Source: Paenibacillus planticolens
Lineage (GTDB): Bacteria > Bacillota > Bacilli > Paenibacillales > NBRC-103111
Direction: 5' to 3'
Assembly: GCF_013141725.1 (NCBI RefSeq)
Contig: NZ_WHNZ01000039.1
Location: 270,295 to 334,294 of the forward strand
Length of the DNA stretch: 64,000 nt
Shown here: piece after piece, positions 35,508-45,196 of the stretch
Layout: each line of letters starts with the position of its first letter
Numbering within the stretch: position 1 is the first letter of the stretch
Notes under the pieces: model-generated
The model's database searches: none
Told to the model about the DNA's origin: nothing
Seen by the model: only the letters and a program-made list of their open reading frames with translations
Translations under genes and position numbers: made by a program

Positions 35508-36602
35508 TTGAAGAAATATGCTTATAATGAGATCACTCTTATGCAATTCATCTGTATCCTTTCCGGTGCTCAAGTGAGCGTAGGCTTGCTGGCCCTTCCT
35601 CAGCTCCTGGCACAGCGCGCCGGAACGGACGGCTGGATCGGCATTCTCATCGTTTGGATGATCAATTTGGCGGCAAATTTAATCGTTGTTCAGGTGATGA
35701 AGAAATATCCGGATGGTACCATTCTGGATCTTTTAGCCCACTACTTTGGCCCTTGGGCCGGGAGGATCGGAGCTGTGATTCTCGCCTTTTACTTCTTTCT
35801 ATATGGCTACGTCGGAATTACGAGGACGATTCTCTATGTGAAACAGTGGCTCCTTCCACAAACCTCTGCCTTTAAGATTATGTCTTTGCTGCTGATTCCC
35901 ACTTACACGATTGCCCGTAATGGCATTCGCATCATAGGGCGGTACGCTGAGCTTGTTTTTTTTATTTCCATGTGGATACCGTTCGCTTATTTGCTAACGC
36001 TTAAAGACGCTCAGTGGCTCTACCTGCTGCCTGTGCTCAAAGAAGGTTGGCTGCCTGTGTTCCATGCAGCGGGAGCAGCCCTCCTTTCTTTTAGCGGGAC
36101 AGGAATCCTATTGATCTTATATCCATTTCTGCTGCATAAGCAGCAAGCGACGGCCGGTGTCTTGATCTCTAATACCATGTCGATGCTCGTGTTCCTCCTG
36201 ATCACACTGATCTGTTTCGTCTATTTCACTCCAAACGAAATTAAGGAATATAACGAACCCGTCGTTAGCGTACTGAAAAACATTGAATTTAAATTCATCG
36301 AACGGATCGAAGTTGTTTTTATCTCCTTTTATATCTTCATGTTCTCATTGTCCTGGATTTCCACCTTCCATACATTCGCATTTTGCACAAGTTGGCTGCT
36401 GAACAAGGAGGATCATCGCAATGCTTTGCGTGTGCTCTGTCTTCTTCTCGCCCTTGTCACCTTTCTGCTCATGCCTACTTTTAATCAGAATGGCATCATG
36501 GAAAGATGGCTGGCGAGATTTTCTATCGGGATTGAATATATAGCCCCTGTAAGCTTGCTGATGTATCTCTGGCTACGCAAGAAAAAGATAAAGCGGTCCT
36601 AA
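35508..36602 (+). CDS. second GerB-type germination receptor subunit (paralogue)
   Basis: A 364-residue ten-segment membrane protein parallel to the first GerB-type gene: QVSVGLLALPQLLAQRAGTDGWIG, PDGTILDLLAHYFGPWAG, QWLLPQTSAFKI and EFKFIERIEVVFISFYI. It completes the order A-B-C-C'-B'. No second A subunit is present. The start is TTG 35508 with AAGGAGG 7 bases upstream. It converges with the chemoreceptor gene, leaving 12 bases between the stops. Confidence 0.92.
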   Translation: MKKYAYNEITLMQFICILSGAQVSVGLLALPQLLAQRAGTDGWIGILIVWMINLAANLIVVQVMKKYPDGTILDLLAHYFGPWAGRIGAVILAFYFFLYGYVGITRTILYVKQWLLPQTSAFKIMSLLLIPTYTIARNGIRIIGRYAELVFFISMWIPFAYLLTLKDAQWLYLLPVLKEGWLPVFHAAGAALLSFSGTGILLILYPFLLHKQQATAGVLISNTMSMLVFLLITLICFVYFTPNEIKEYNEPVVSVLKNIEFKFIERIEVVFISFYIFMFSLSWISTFHTFAFCTSWLLNKEDHRNALRVLCLLLALVTFLLMPTFNQNGIMERWLARFSIGIEYIAPVSLLMYLWLRKKKIKRS

Positions 36603-36614
36603 TTGCGAAGCCGC

Positions 36615-38381
36615 TTAGGAGAAATTGTTTACGTTTGCCGTCAAATCCTCCGTAATTTTACCAAGCGTATTCACTTCCTGTTGAATCTTGGCAGTTGTTG
36701 CAACCTGATCATTGGCTCTAGTGAGAACGTCTGATGTACCGGCCGCGAATCCTTGCGCTATCTCCAGCATCGTCTCATTCGTAGCGCTAATCTCCTCGGC
36801 ATTCGCCGAAATGTGCTCCGCCACTTCGGACAAATCGATGAGCTGCGCCGATATTCGCTCAATCTCAGCCGTAATCCGGCCGAATACAACGGAGACCTTA
36901 TCGGTTTGAGCCACGCAGTGATCAATGCCCTCTGTATTCTGGGCCGCTATGCTGGATGTCGTGTCGATATCGCCGCTGATCAGAGAGATGATCGTTTCAA
37001 TTTCATGGGCCGAACGTTTCGTCTGGTCCGCCAGCGTTTTAATCTCAGCGGCTACGACGGCAAAGCCTCTTCCGCTCTCACCCGCTCTGGCCGCTTCAAT
37101 CGAAGCATTTAAAGATAAAAGATTCGTCTGACTGGAAATCGTTGCGATGGTTTTGATAATCAAATCGATCTGCTTGTATCTATTCCGCAAAGTATCCAGC
37201 GCCGCAAGGAAGTCGACGTTTCCGGCTTCAACCGTCCCGATATGCGCTTTCAGATCCGTAATTTGTTGATTGCCCTTAGCCGCATTGTTTACGACGCTGT
37301 TTGAAGAATCGGAAACAGAACCTGCATTCTCGGCAATTTTATTAATTCCTACGGCGATTTCACTGACGGCTTTCACCGTTTCGCTTAGACTTGTGATGGT
37401 ATCTTTGCTCTTCTGATTCAGGGAATTTGTACTTGAAGCAATCAAATCGGATGCATTCGCATTGGCGGTTGCCGAGTCCGAAATGACAGATGAAGATCCG
37501 GAAAGCGCCAAAACAATTTCTTTGGTATTCCGGATTAAGTCGCGAATCGAAGCTATGGCTCTATCCACATCAGCGGCCAGTTTTCCGATATCGCTCGAGG
37601 ATGACGTAGCAATCGGCTGGCCATTCAAATCTCCTTTCGCCACTCTCACCATGTTGCTCCGAATGCGGCTAATTAATTTGACATCTTTACGGCTCACCCA
37701 TATCGGGAACATCGCGCAAATCACCGAAACGATCAGTAAGGTTGAAACATTGCGAACAACCATTGCGCGTGTGCCGTCATAGAACTCTTCGGTGTAAGCG
37801 CCAATGCAGATGCTCCAGTCCCAAGGCTCAAACCGGGTCACATAAGCCATTTTCTCCCGAGGCTGGCTCTCGCCGCTGTTCATCCAATTGTATACGTAAA
37901 ATCTCTCCTCCGCTTTTTCATTTTTGCTCACCTTGACCAAGTCCTGCATGATATACTTTCCGTCCATCACGACATCGCTTAAGTTCACACCTTCTTTTCC
38001 CAAAGGATGCATGACCGAATTTTGTTGGCTGTCCAGTGCAAAGACATAACCGCTCTCCTTGAAGAGAAAATGCGAACTCTTGTAGTCCCGAATGGGCACC
38101 CCCTCGTCCGACAGCTTAACGATTTTGCCTGCCAGCGTGTCCTTTGCCATCTCCTGTGCTTTCTGAAGAGGCAGTCCAAACTCTTTAACGGCTCTATCCA
38201 AATTATCCAGAATAGCTGCCGCCGTTTCTGCTAGATTCATCAGCTCTTCTTTGTTGCTTTCCACTTGATGCTTCGCAAACAAATAAGTTTGATAACCTGT
38301 AATCGAGGCGCTTAACATCATACTTATCACCAACGACAAAATCAGTCTGAAGCTTAAGGTGTTGAACCTGTCCAAATTCAT
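36615..38381 (-). CDS. methyl-accepting chemotaxis protein with Cache sensor
   Basis: A 588-residue chemoreceptor: membrane segment near the N terminus, extracytoplasmic Cache domain (~35-235, with HFLFKESGYVFALDSQQNSVMHP and WDWSICIGAYTEEF), second membrane segment, HAMP (~265-320) and the signalling coiled coil with the conserved tip ISSQTNLLSLNASIEAARAGE and GRGFAVVAAEIKTLADQT. I chose ATG 38381 because GGGGGG lies 7 bases upstream. The Cache class usually binds small organic acids or amino acids. It ends convergent with the germination operon and begins 37 bases after the GH110-like gene. Confidence 0.92.
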   Translation of the reverse strand: MNLDRFNTLSFRLILSLVISMMLSASITGYQTYLFAKHQVESNKEELMNLAETAAAILDNLDRAVKEFGLPLQKAQEMAKDTLAGKIVKLSDEGVPIRDYKSSHFLFKESGYVFALDSQQNSVMHPLGKEGVNLSDVVMDGKYIMQDLVKVSKNEKAEERFYVYNWMNSGESQPREKMAYVTRFEPWDWSICIGAYTEEFYDGTRAMVVRNVSTLLIVSVICAMFPIWVSRKDVKLISRIRSNMVRVAKGDLNGQPIATSSSSDIGKLAADVDRAIASIRDLIRNTKEIVLALSGSSSVISDSATANANASDLIASSTNSLNQKSKDTITSLSETVKAVSEIAVGINKIAENAGSVSDSSNSVVNNAAKGNQQITDLKAHIGTVEAGNVDFLAALDTLRNRYKQIDLIIKTIATISSQTNLLSLNASIEAARAGESGRGFAVVAAEIKTLADQTKRSAHEIETIISLISGDIDTTSSIAAQNTEGIDHCVAQTDKVSVVFGRITAEIERISAQLIDLSEVAEHISANAEEISATNETMLEIAQGFAAGTSDVLTRANDQVATTAKIQQEVNTLGKITEDLTANVNNFS

Positions 38382-38418
38382 CCCGTATCCCCCCATTTTA
38401 TCAACTGTTCCTCTGAAT

Positions 38419-39906
38419 CTAGTCGCCTTTTGCTTTTTCAACGATCATGGCTTGATCCCCCGTAATCGACACAGCTTCAATTGGCATCTGCGAAATTCGC
38501 ACACGTTGATTCGGCAAGAAAACTGCATTATCTGTCAAATACACTTCCGAGCAGGCCTCTAAGTTGAACAGCGGTTTTCTTGCAGGCGAGATGCCGACGA
38601 CCTCATTTGCTTGGAAGACCAATCCTTGCACTCCTTGGGCCTCAACCACCGTTGTTCCGTCTAAATAGAAAAAATTATGTTCAATCGTTATGTTATGAAC
38701 GACGGGATCCGTCGAAATCCGGATGACAGGGTCGCCACACTTGATAAAATAGTTATGAGCAATCGTCGCCTCACTGGCCGCGCCCGCTTCAAAGGGTCGA
38801 TCACCGTCCTCCTCGATCAGAATGCCGCTCATTGACATTCGGTGGAACGCATTGTGCTGAATCACAGCCTTGCCCCCGGCACAAATGCGGATACCTCGCT
38901 CAGGAACGCTGGCAAAGCGATTTCCTATGATCTCCACTTGCGGATTCCATCGCATACCGCGCATACTCACGCCTCCGCCATGCGAGCCTAGAAAGTTGTT
39001 ATGATAAACAATCAGTTTCCCTTTACAATTTACCATCCGGATAAAATCGGAAAAGGACGCCGCCGTTCGCCCGGTTTCTTGCCTTGGCGCAAAAGTTAGA
39101 TTTTGCAAGGTAATCTGTTCGGAGTAATGGGCTGCCATGCCTGTTCCAGGCATATAGCCGAAATGAACCTGATCGAACACGATATTCTCACTCTGAACGA
39201 TCAACGTCCCTGCCTGATCACAGATGCCATCCCGCATCTGATAAATATGCCCTATATGGGCCTCAGGCCGCGCACTGTAATGGAGTCTGACCTTGAACGG
39301 CTCAAGCTCTTCGGCACGGGTGGCCTCCGATACGGGATTGTTGGTGCGCCATGTTCGGCTCGTGTGCGGATCCGTTACTTGTGAGGAACCTGAGGCGGAT
39401 CTCCATCCCTCGCCAACCCAGACCAATTGCCCTTGTTCGATGGCGTACCAGGAATCCGGATGGATGGTAAAATCAATAGCACCCTTATGGACCCCATCTA
39501 CGCACATTTCCGAGACCGTAGGCCGCTCAAAATCGATAACTGCTTGCCTGATCTCGATGTTCCGGCTGTCGTCAATCACAAAGGGGGTCATCTTCCCATG
39601 GAAAACCAGCAATGCCCCGTTGCCTTCAATCGTAATATTGGACATTCCCTTCAAATGAATGCCGATATGTATCATGTGATCTTGATCTTCCAATTCAGAA
39701 GTTGATCTGGATATGCTGTACACTTCCTTGCTTGCATGGGTATCATAAAAATCGTACCGGCCGCTCTCAAATTGGATGATAACCCTGTCATCGATTCCCC
39801 CTGCCATGTTTAGTATGGTTCTCAATGCCTCGCAGGCGTCTTCGCCTGTATCTGGTTTCACCCCGTAATCTCTCATCCGAAATATGGTCGCACCGTTCTC
39901 CTCCAT
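38419..39906 (-). CDS. GH110-like right-handed beta-helix protein (alpha-1,3-galactosidase-like)
   Basis: A 495-residue protein without signal peptide. The opening FRMRDYGVKPDTGEDACEAL, then IIQFESGRYDFYDTHA, LKGMSNITIEGNGALLVFHG and IEIRQAVIDFERP are typical of glycoside hydrolase family 110, which cleaves alpha-1,3-galactosides. The rest is parallel beta-helix repeats (ITLQNLTF, VEIIGNRF, AVIQHNAFH, NITIEHNFFY). I chose ATG 39906 with GGGGGG 5 bases upstream; family length then is shorter than secreted members, as expected for a cytoplasmic form. It lies 28 bases after the sugar-binding lipoprotein gene. The family call is from pattern recognition. Confidence 0.75.
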   Translation of the reverse strand: MEENGATIFRMRDYGVKPDTGEDACEALRTILNMAGGIDDRVIIQFESGRYDFYDTHASKEVYSISRSTSELEDQDHMIHIGIHLKGMSNITIEGNGALLVFHGKMTPFVIDDSRNIEIRQAVIDFERPTVSEMCVDGVHKGAIDFTIHPDSWYAIEQGQLVWVGEGWRSASGSSQVTDPHTSRTWRTNNPVSEATRAEELEPFKVRLHYSARPEAHIGHIYQMRDGICDQAGTLIVQSENIVFDQVHFGYMPGTGMAAHYSEQITLQNLTFAPRQETGRTAASFSDFIRMVNCKGKLIVYHNNFLGSHGGGVSMRGMRWNPQVEIIGNRFASVPERGIRICAGGKAVIQHNAFHRMSMSGILIEEDGDRPFEAGAASEATIAHNYFIKCGDPVIRISTDPVVHNITIEHNFFYLDGTTVVEAQGVQGLVFQANEVVGISPARKPLFNLEACSEVYLTDNAVFLPNQRVRISQMPIEAVSITGDQAMIVEKAKGD

Positions 39907-39934
39907 CGCCACCCCCCTTTCGTATCCGGCCCGT

Positions 39935-41266
39935 CTATTTGAATCCGGGAATTTTAGCTGTTTTCGCATTCTTCACATACATGTCGCTATACTGCTGTAC
40001 GAACTGGTCCGCCGTCATTCGGCCTGCTATCAATTCCGTATACGCAGCCACCATCTCTTCATAAGGCAACGGCACGACATAGACGTCATCGCCATGCCTT
40101 GCTATGTTCCCTGCGTTTATAATAGCTTGAACGTCTTGTAAAGCCGGAGATAATTGAGCCGAGACATCAACATCTTTAAATGCGCTGATGCCAGGCGACT
40201 TCACCAAATATGACTTTACCTGTTCCTTCTCGGACAAATACCGCAGCAAGTCTTTCGCAGCCTCAGCATGTGGGCTGTTCTTGGCAATATACATATGAGC
40301 GGCTCCGCTTAAAGCCATTTTTGCCGTGCCTTCTTTGTTCGGAAGGGGGAAGAAACCGATGGATGCTTCCCCCTTCTGATTGAGAAATCCCGAATCGAAG
40401 AAGGACCCTTGGATAACCATAGCGGCTTTGCCGTCTGCCAAAGCTTGCTTCTGCTGATCATACGTTGACATTAGATTCCGATTCAGATACCCCCGTTTCA
40501 CCCATTCCTCAACCTGTTGATATTGGTAAACAAATGAAGGAATGTCCGTCCATTGAAGTTGGTTTCTGTTTAGTTGCTCCCACACCGACGAATCGGAGCC
40601 GCCAACTAGACCGATTACGGCATTTCTGTGCTGCAGCATCGTCCATCCGTCTTTGGCAGCAAAATACAAAGGAGTGAACCCTCTTGCTTGAATGGCGGCA
40701 AGATTTTGATTGAAGCTATCCATCGTCTTAGGGACGGAAAGCCCCAAATCGTTGAAAATCCGCTTATTATAGAACACCCCCCATGCAGCTAAAGGCATCG
40801 GCCCCGGAAAAGCATACATCTTGCCATCCGTATACTTCAGCATTTGGAGCGCGGCATCATTCAATCTGGATTCGAAGGCTTCGCCGCTAACTTCCAATAA
40901 CTGGTTGGGCACATCGTACTTTTCATATTGCCCCATGAAAATGTCAACATGATCACCATCCGCTAGTTCAGCTTTCACCAGATTGTCATACTGGTCATCC
41001 TGAATAGCTTGAATATCCACTTTATTGCCTGTTTTCTTTTCCCAATTCGCCACCAAACCTAGAATACCACCGTAATTTGAATGGCTTGTCGTAATCATAT
41101 AACGGATGGTGACGCCCTCGTTCCCCCTCGTTTCCCGGTCAGGTCCGCTCTGAGCCTTACCGCTTTCTTCACCGGTTATCTCGGTATTCGCACTTCCCTC
41201 GCATGCGTTCAGCCCGATGGCAAACATACACGCTGTTGCTGCTGTTAACATCCGTTTCATCATCAA
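39935..41266 (-). CDS. extracellular sugar-binding lipoprotein (ABC transporter, family 1)
   Basis: A 443-residue solute-binding protein with lipobox GLNAC (Cys 22) and the family-1 pattern: ANWEKKTGNKVDIQAIQDDQYDNLVKAEL, DGKMYAFPGPMPLAAWGVFYNKRIFNDLGL, ALADGKAAMVIQGSFF and AAKDLLRYLSEKEQVKSYL. Such proteins deliver oligosaccharides to an ABC importer. No permease or ATPase gene is adjacent, which is unusual. A divergent YesM/YesN pair starts 205 bases away and probably regulates it. Confidence 0.9.
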   Translation of the reverse strand: MMMKRMLTAATACMFAIGLNACEGSANTEITGEESGKAQSGPDRETRGNEGVTIRYMITTSHSNYGGILGLVANWEKKTGNKVDIQAIQDDQYDNLVKAELADGDHVDIFMGQYEKYDVPNQLLEVSGEAFESRLNDAALQMLKYTDGKMYAFPGPMPLAAWGVFYNKRIFNDLGLSVPKTMDSFNQNLAAIQARGFTPLYFAAKDGWTMLQHRNAVIGLVGGSDSSVWEQLNRNQLQWTDIPSFVYQYQQVEEWVKRGYLNRNLMSTYDQQKQALADGKAAMVIQGSFFDSGFLNQKGEASIGFFPLPNKEGTAKMALSGAAHMYIAKNSPHAEAAKDLLRYLSEKEQVKSYLVKSPGISAFKDVDVSAQLSPALQDVQAIINAGNIARHGDDVYVVPLPYEEMVAAYTELIAGRMTADQFVQQYSDMYVKNAKTAKIPGFK

Positions 41267-41406
41267 ATTCGTAATAGGCCTCCTCGATGTATGGGAAGAA
41301 AAGGTTAATATGATTAAATATTAAACGTTATTACAAGTATAGGTGGTGCTTATTCCCATATAAATACACAAATTTGACTTGATGCTTTATATAATTTTTA
41401 CTAACC

Positions 41407-41435
41407 TTTTAATCGTTTTCAAATACGGATATACT
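41407..41435 (+). promoter_or_regulatory. SigA-type promoter of the yesM-like gene
   Basis: TTTTAA (41407-41412), a 17-base spacer and TATACT (41430-41435), 36 bases before the start codon. Confidence 0.5.
41408..41421 (+). promoter_or_regulatory. cre-like CcpA site overlapping the yesM-like promoter
   Basis: TTTAATCGTTTTCA matches the cre consensus TGWAANCGNTNWCA at every fixed position except the second. It covers the -35, so CcpA binding would repress. Confidence 0.5.
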
Positions 41436-41470
41436 ATCACTAATCCTGACTAAGCCGGAGCTGCTCTGCG

Positions 41471-43285
41471 ATGATAAACAAATTCGGATTTCAAGGCAAA
41501 ATTTTTCTTGTTTTCATCATCATTTTTGTAGGCATGGTCACCTTTTTCTCTACTTATTTATACGTGTATATGAAACGAACGCTAATCCACACAGATCAAA
41601 TTAATCTTGCCCCGGTTACGCAACAAATATCAGATCAAATCGATACGCTATACAAAGAGCTTGGCAATGCGGCTATCAGCTACACGAACGATCTAGAAAA
41701 CCTGGAATTGATGATTGATCTGTATCATGAATCCGGGAACAGTTCTGCGGCTCCGCTCGTTTATAAAACAAAGTTGGCCATAAATTTGAACACGATTTAT
41801 AACGCAGTCAGCCATCTATATAAAGTCATCATTTTTATTCCGGAAAAAAATATTTTCTTCACCTACATTCGGGATGAACATCTAGTGGAAAGCATTCCTG
41901 CGAGATACGCCTACCCAAGCAACGGTTCGACGAATCGGCGATTAACGAATATGCCGCCTCATTTGGACGACTGGTCATCCCTCCCCCAAAGGGTCATTTC
42001 CGTCGTGAGCAAATTCAGCACACCCTACAATAAAGATTTCGGGATGATTGAAATTCAAATTCCTTATCAATCGTTGGAAAGAGTGGGTTCAATTAAGAGT
42101 AAGAACGCCGGAAAAGAAGTCCTTATTTTCGACGATAACGGCTCTCTGCTCTTTCCTTATCTTTCCGAAGACGATTGGGAGAGAGAAACCCGAACACTCC
42201 GGTTGATACAAGCAATCAAAGCACACGGAATGAACTATGGCGAAATTTCCGTCGATAACCGGTCGTTTCTCTATAGCTCTTTCAGATCCGACTATACGGG
42301 GTGGACAACCGTGATGACCGACGATGAAAGAATGCTCCAAAAGAATGTACGCGATTACAAAAATATTATCGTGCTGTCAAGTTCGCTCATTTTATTCACT
42401 GTACTCATCGTTTACTATATTCTTATCCAGAGGTTGACACGGCCGCTTAAACTACTCACACAAAAAGTAAGAACGGTAAGCCTGGACAACCTTTCAATGA
42501 AAGTGACAAGCACGGAGCCTAACGAATTCAAGCTGCTTCATCAATCTTTCAATGACATGCTCGATAAAATCCGAGAATCGATCAATAACGAGTATGAGTC
42601 GCGCATTCGGGAAACGGAGGCGCATTCCTCTGCGCTGCAAGCGCAAATTAACCCGCATTTCATCTACAATACGCTCAGCGTCATCACCGCTCATTGCGAG
42701 GATAGCGGTGCGGATGTTGCGGCGGATATGTGCTACCGGCTGGCGGGGATGATGCGGTATACCGCTTCCTCTTCGTGCAAAGATGTGCTCCTTTCCGAAG
42801 AAATCGGACATTCGATCGATTTTCTGGAACTGATGAAGCTGCATTATGATGACAGCTTGGAATATGAAATTCACTTGCCCGAACCGCTGAATGCCATGCG
42901 GGTTCCCAAACTTACGCTTCAGCCCTTGGTGGAGAATTGCATCAATCACGGCTTCGAACACGTGCTCCCGCCTTGGCGAATTCGAATTTATGGTACAATG
43001 TTAAGTCCTGACCATTGGGAAATCACGATTGAAGATAACGGTTCCGGCATAGAGCCGGTTCAATTGGCTGAACTTTCTAGGCAGTTAACCTCTTATCGTG
43101 ATAATTATGAACATGGCAAACTATTAACGAACTTAAAGATCGGCGGATTAGGCATTTTAAATACGTATGCAAGACTCATCATCTATTTCGGAACCCATTT
43201 TTATTTCCATATTACGAATCTGGAAGAACGCGGCTGTAAGATTCAACTGGGTGTCAGGAGACCACTGGAGGAGGAGGCATCATGA
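41471..43285 (+). CDS. YesM-family sensor histidine kinase
   Basis: A 604-residue kinase with two membrane segments (~10-33 and ~300-320) enclosing an extracytoplasmic Cache-like sensor, a HAMP linker (QRLTRPLKLLTQKVRTVS), the His_kinase motif ALQAQINPHFIYNTLSVI with phospho-acceptor His near 398, and a HATPase (PLVENCINHGFEH, IEDNGSGI, GLGILNTYARL). YesM kinases work with AraC-type YesN regulators to induce sugar ABC importers. It overlaps the regulator gene by 4 bases. Confidence 0.93.
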   Translation: MINKFGFQGKIFLVFIIIFVGMVTFFSTYLYVYMKRTLIHTDQINLAPVTQQISDQIDTLYKELGNAAISYTNDLENLELMIDLYHESGNSSAAPLVYKTKLAINLNTIYNAVSHLYKVIIFIPEKNIFFTYIRDEHLVESIPARYAYPSNGSTNRRLTNMPPHLDDWSSLPQRVISVVSKFSTPYNKDFGMIEIQIPYQSLERVGSIKSKNAGKEVLIFDDNGSLLFPYLSEDDWERETRTLRLIQAIKAHGMNYGEISVDNRSFLYSSFRSDYTGWTTVMTDDERMLQKNVRDYKNIIVLSSSLILFTVLIVYYILIQRLTRPLKLLTQKVRTVSLDNLSMKVTSTEPNEFKLLHQSFNDMLDKIRESINNEYESRIRETEAHSSALQAQINPHFIYNTLSVITAHCEDSGADVAADMCYRLAGMMRYTASSSCKDVLLSEEIGHSIDFLELMKLHYDDSLEYEIHLPEPLNAMRVPKLTLQPLVENCINHGFEHVLPPWRIRIYGTMLSPDHWEITIEDNGSGIEPVQLAELSRQLTSYRDNYEHGKLLTNLKIGGLGILNTYARLIIYFGTHFYFHITNLEERGCKIQLGVRRPLEEEAS

Positions 43286-44859
43286 TTAATGTGGTAGTGG
43301 TGGAAGATAAACATCCGATATTGCGCAGTATTGTTAGAAAAATAGAAAATTACAGTCCCGATCTCAACATCGCCGGCCAATTCACGGACGGTCGGTCCGC
43401 ACTGCAGGCCATTAAACAGCTCAAGCCGCACCTTGTGTTTACCGATATTCGGATGCCAGGCATAGATGGGCTGAAGCTTATTGCTGAAGTGAAGGCGCTT
43501 GCGCCTGAAACGACATTCATTATCATTAGCGGGCATGAGGAATTCGACTATGCAAGGCAAGCGATACAGCTTGGCGTAGTGGAGTATTTACTGAAGCCCG
43601 TTACAGAGCAGTCCATCCGTGACATCTTGGACAAAACCGTGCCGAGTATTCTCATGAATAAACAAGCTGCCGAATATCGAATAATCTCCCATGCGATCAA
43701 ACGCTGGAGCTCTCCTTCGCAGGTGGAATACGAAGATTTAAGCTACGAGAGCTTTTTCGTTATGCTGATCTGCGCAGGATCATTATCGAAGCTATTTATT
43801 GATGTCGCCAATCCGCTGCATGATATCTGGCTTCGTACCGATCTTAAAGCACTATTAAGTGCTCGATTCCCGAGCCTTCAACCTTACTGGATTATGGACG
43901 GCGAGTCCATGAACGAAGCCGTTATCGTCTTCAGCTCTACCCGCGAACAAGCCATCGATTTGCAAGCAATTGCGAATTATCTTATGGAAAAACTATCCCA
44001 TTCCAATATTCCTGCTACGGTTGCCATCAGCAACAGAGTGATTACGCTTTCCAAATTGAAGTTGGAGTACCAAATCACAAGAACCGCTTTGCGCAAGTAT
44101 TTGCTGTTTGGTCAATCGAGTATCGTTTTCGCAGAAGATGTCAAATGGCATTCACCTCACGAGCCTCTACGAAAGCAAATCTATGATGAGCAGAAGCTCG
44201 TTTCCTTATTTAAAGGCAGGAAAAAAAAGCTCTTTTTCATGGAAATCGAATCGATGCTGCAAAGCTGGGAAATGAGCGGTATGACGCAGAATGCCATAGA
44301 AGATTGCCTGTATCAAATTTTGTATGCATGCAGCAAATCCATCGTGGGCAAGCCCCCTACGGACAGCGATCTAAAGCTGGAACTTGATGAAGTCATCTCG
44401 ATTTCCAATGACTATCCATCCCTGCTAAGGAATACATCCTTTCTTTTTGAAAACGTCTTTCTCCAAATCGAACATACAGAGCCAAGTCCCAAAATTGTGA
44501 AAGACATCATGGAACAGGTCGATGCTTACTTTCAAAGGCATATGTCCGATGAAATCTCCGTCAATGACATTGCGGACCGGGTAAACTTGAACCTCTCGTA
44601 CTTGAGCAGAGAATTCAAAAAATATAAAGGCATCACTCCGATCGAGTACCTGACTCAACTCAGAATCGACAAAGCCAAGCAATTGCTTGCCGATGAGTCG
44701 AACCTGAAATTCAAAGATATTGCCCCTTTAGTTGGTTTCAGCAACCAGTATTACTTTAGCAGAGTGTTTAAATTCATTACAGGCATAACGCCAACGGAAT
44801 ATAAAAATTCCCGCTTCAAAATAACGGCATCAGAATATAACAAAAGCACCATCGAGTGA
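43282..44859 (+). CDS. YesN-family response regulator with AraC DNA-binding domain
   Basis: A 525-residue regulator. Receiver at 1-120 (VVVVEDKHPILRSIVRKIE, phospho-acceptor LVFTDIRMPGIDGLKLI, EYLLKPV), a ~280-residue middle region, and two AraC helix-turn-helices at the C terminus (ISVNDIADRVNLNLSYLSREFKKYKGITPIEYLTQLRI, FKDIAPLVGFSNQYYFSRVFK). Partner of the YesM-type kinase; the divergent sugar-binding lipoprotein and GH110-like genes are the likely targets. A hairpin GCACCATC/GATGGTGC overlaps the stop codon and may terminate transcription, though few T follow. Confidence 0.93.
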   Translation: MINVVVVEDKHPILRSIVRKIENYSPDLNIAGQFTDGRSALQAIKQLKPHLVFTDIRMPGIDGLKLIAEVKALAPETTFIIISGHEEFDYARQAIQLGVVEYLLKPVTEQSIRDILDKTVPSILMNKQAAEYRIISHAIKRWSSPSQVEYEDLSYESFFVMLICAGSLSKLFIDVANPLHDIWLRTDLKALLSARFPSLQPYWIMDGESMNEAVIVFSSTREQAIDLQAIANYLMEKLSHSNIPATVAISNRVITLSKLKLEYQITRTALRKYLLFGQSSIVFAEDVKWHSPHEPLRKQIYDEQKLVSLFKGRKKKLFFMEIESMLQSWEMSGMTQNAIEDCLYQILYACSKSIVGKPPTDSDLKLELDEVISISNDYPSLLRNTSFLFENVFLQIEHTEPSPKIVKDIMEQVDAYFQRHMSDEISVNDIADRVNLNLSYLSREFKKYKGITPIEYLTQLRIDKAKQLLADESNLKFKDIAPLVGFSNQYYFSRVFKFITGITPTEYKNSRFKITASEYNKSTIE

Positions 44860-44912
44860 TGGTGCCTTGGGTATGAAAAGTGGTTTTGCCGGATATGGTT
44901 GGTGCATGTGGA

Positions 44913-45191
44913 TTAGACCGCTATGTCAGCGATGATCTCTTCCTCCAAAGATAACCGGATTTGATCCCAAAATACTTGCATCTGATACTGATTAATCAAA
45001 TACTGCGCGATCGCTTCAAGCAAATTCCCTTGTGTGAGGATTTGACTTCGACCTTCGGCGAATATTTCGGCCGAGAAGCCCAGATCCTCATCCCACATCA
45101 GCTCAACATCAACATCATTTGGCTTGAGACGCTTGCGTTCCGCCATGTGCAGACAAACCGCATTCACGATTTCTTGTTCCGCTAACCGCAT
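44913..45191 (-). CDS. DUF2653 (YxcD-like) protein
   Basis: A 92-residue protein: MRLAEQEIVNAVCLHMAERK, VDVELMWDEDLGFSAEIFAEGR, LLEAIAQYLINQY and LSLEEEIIADI. This matches YxcD of Bacillus subtilis, a conserved protein of unknown function. GGAGAGG lies 8 bases before the ATG. It follows the membrane protein gene by 5 bases, so the two are co-transcribed from the SigW-type promoter. Confidence 0.85.
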   Translation of the reverse strand: MRLAEQEIVNAVCLHMAERKRLKPNDVDVELMWDEDLGFSAEIFAEGRSQILTQGNLLEAIAQYLINQYQMQVFWDQIRLSLEEEIIADIAV

Positions 45192-45196
45192 GCTGA

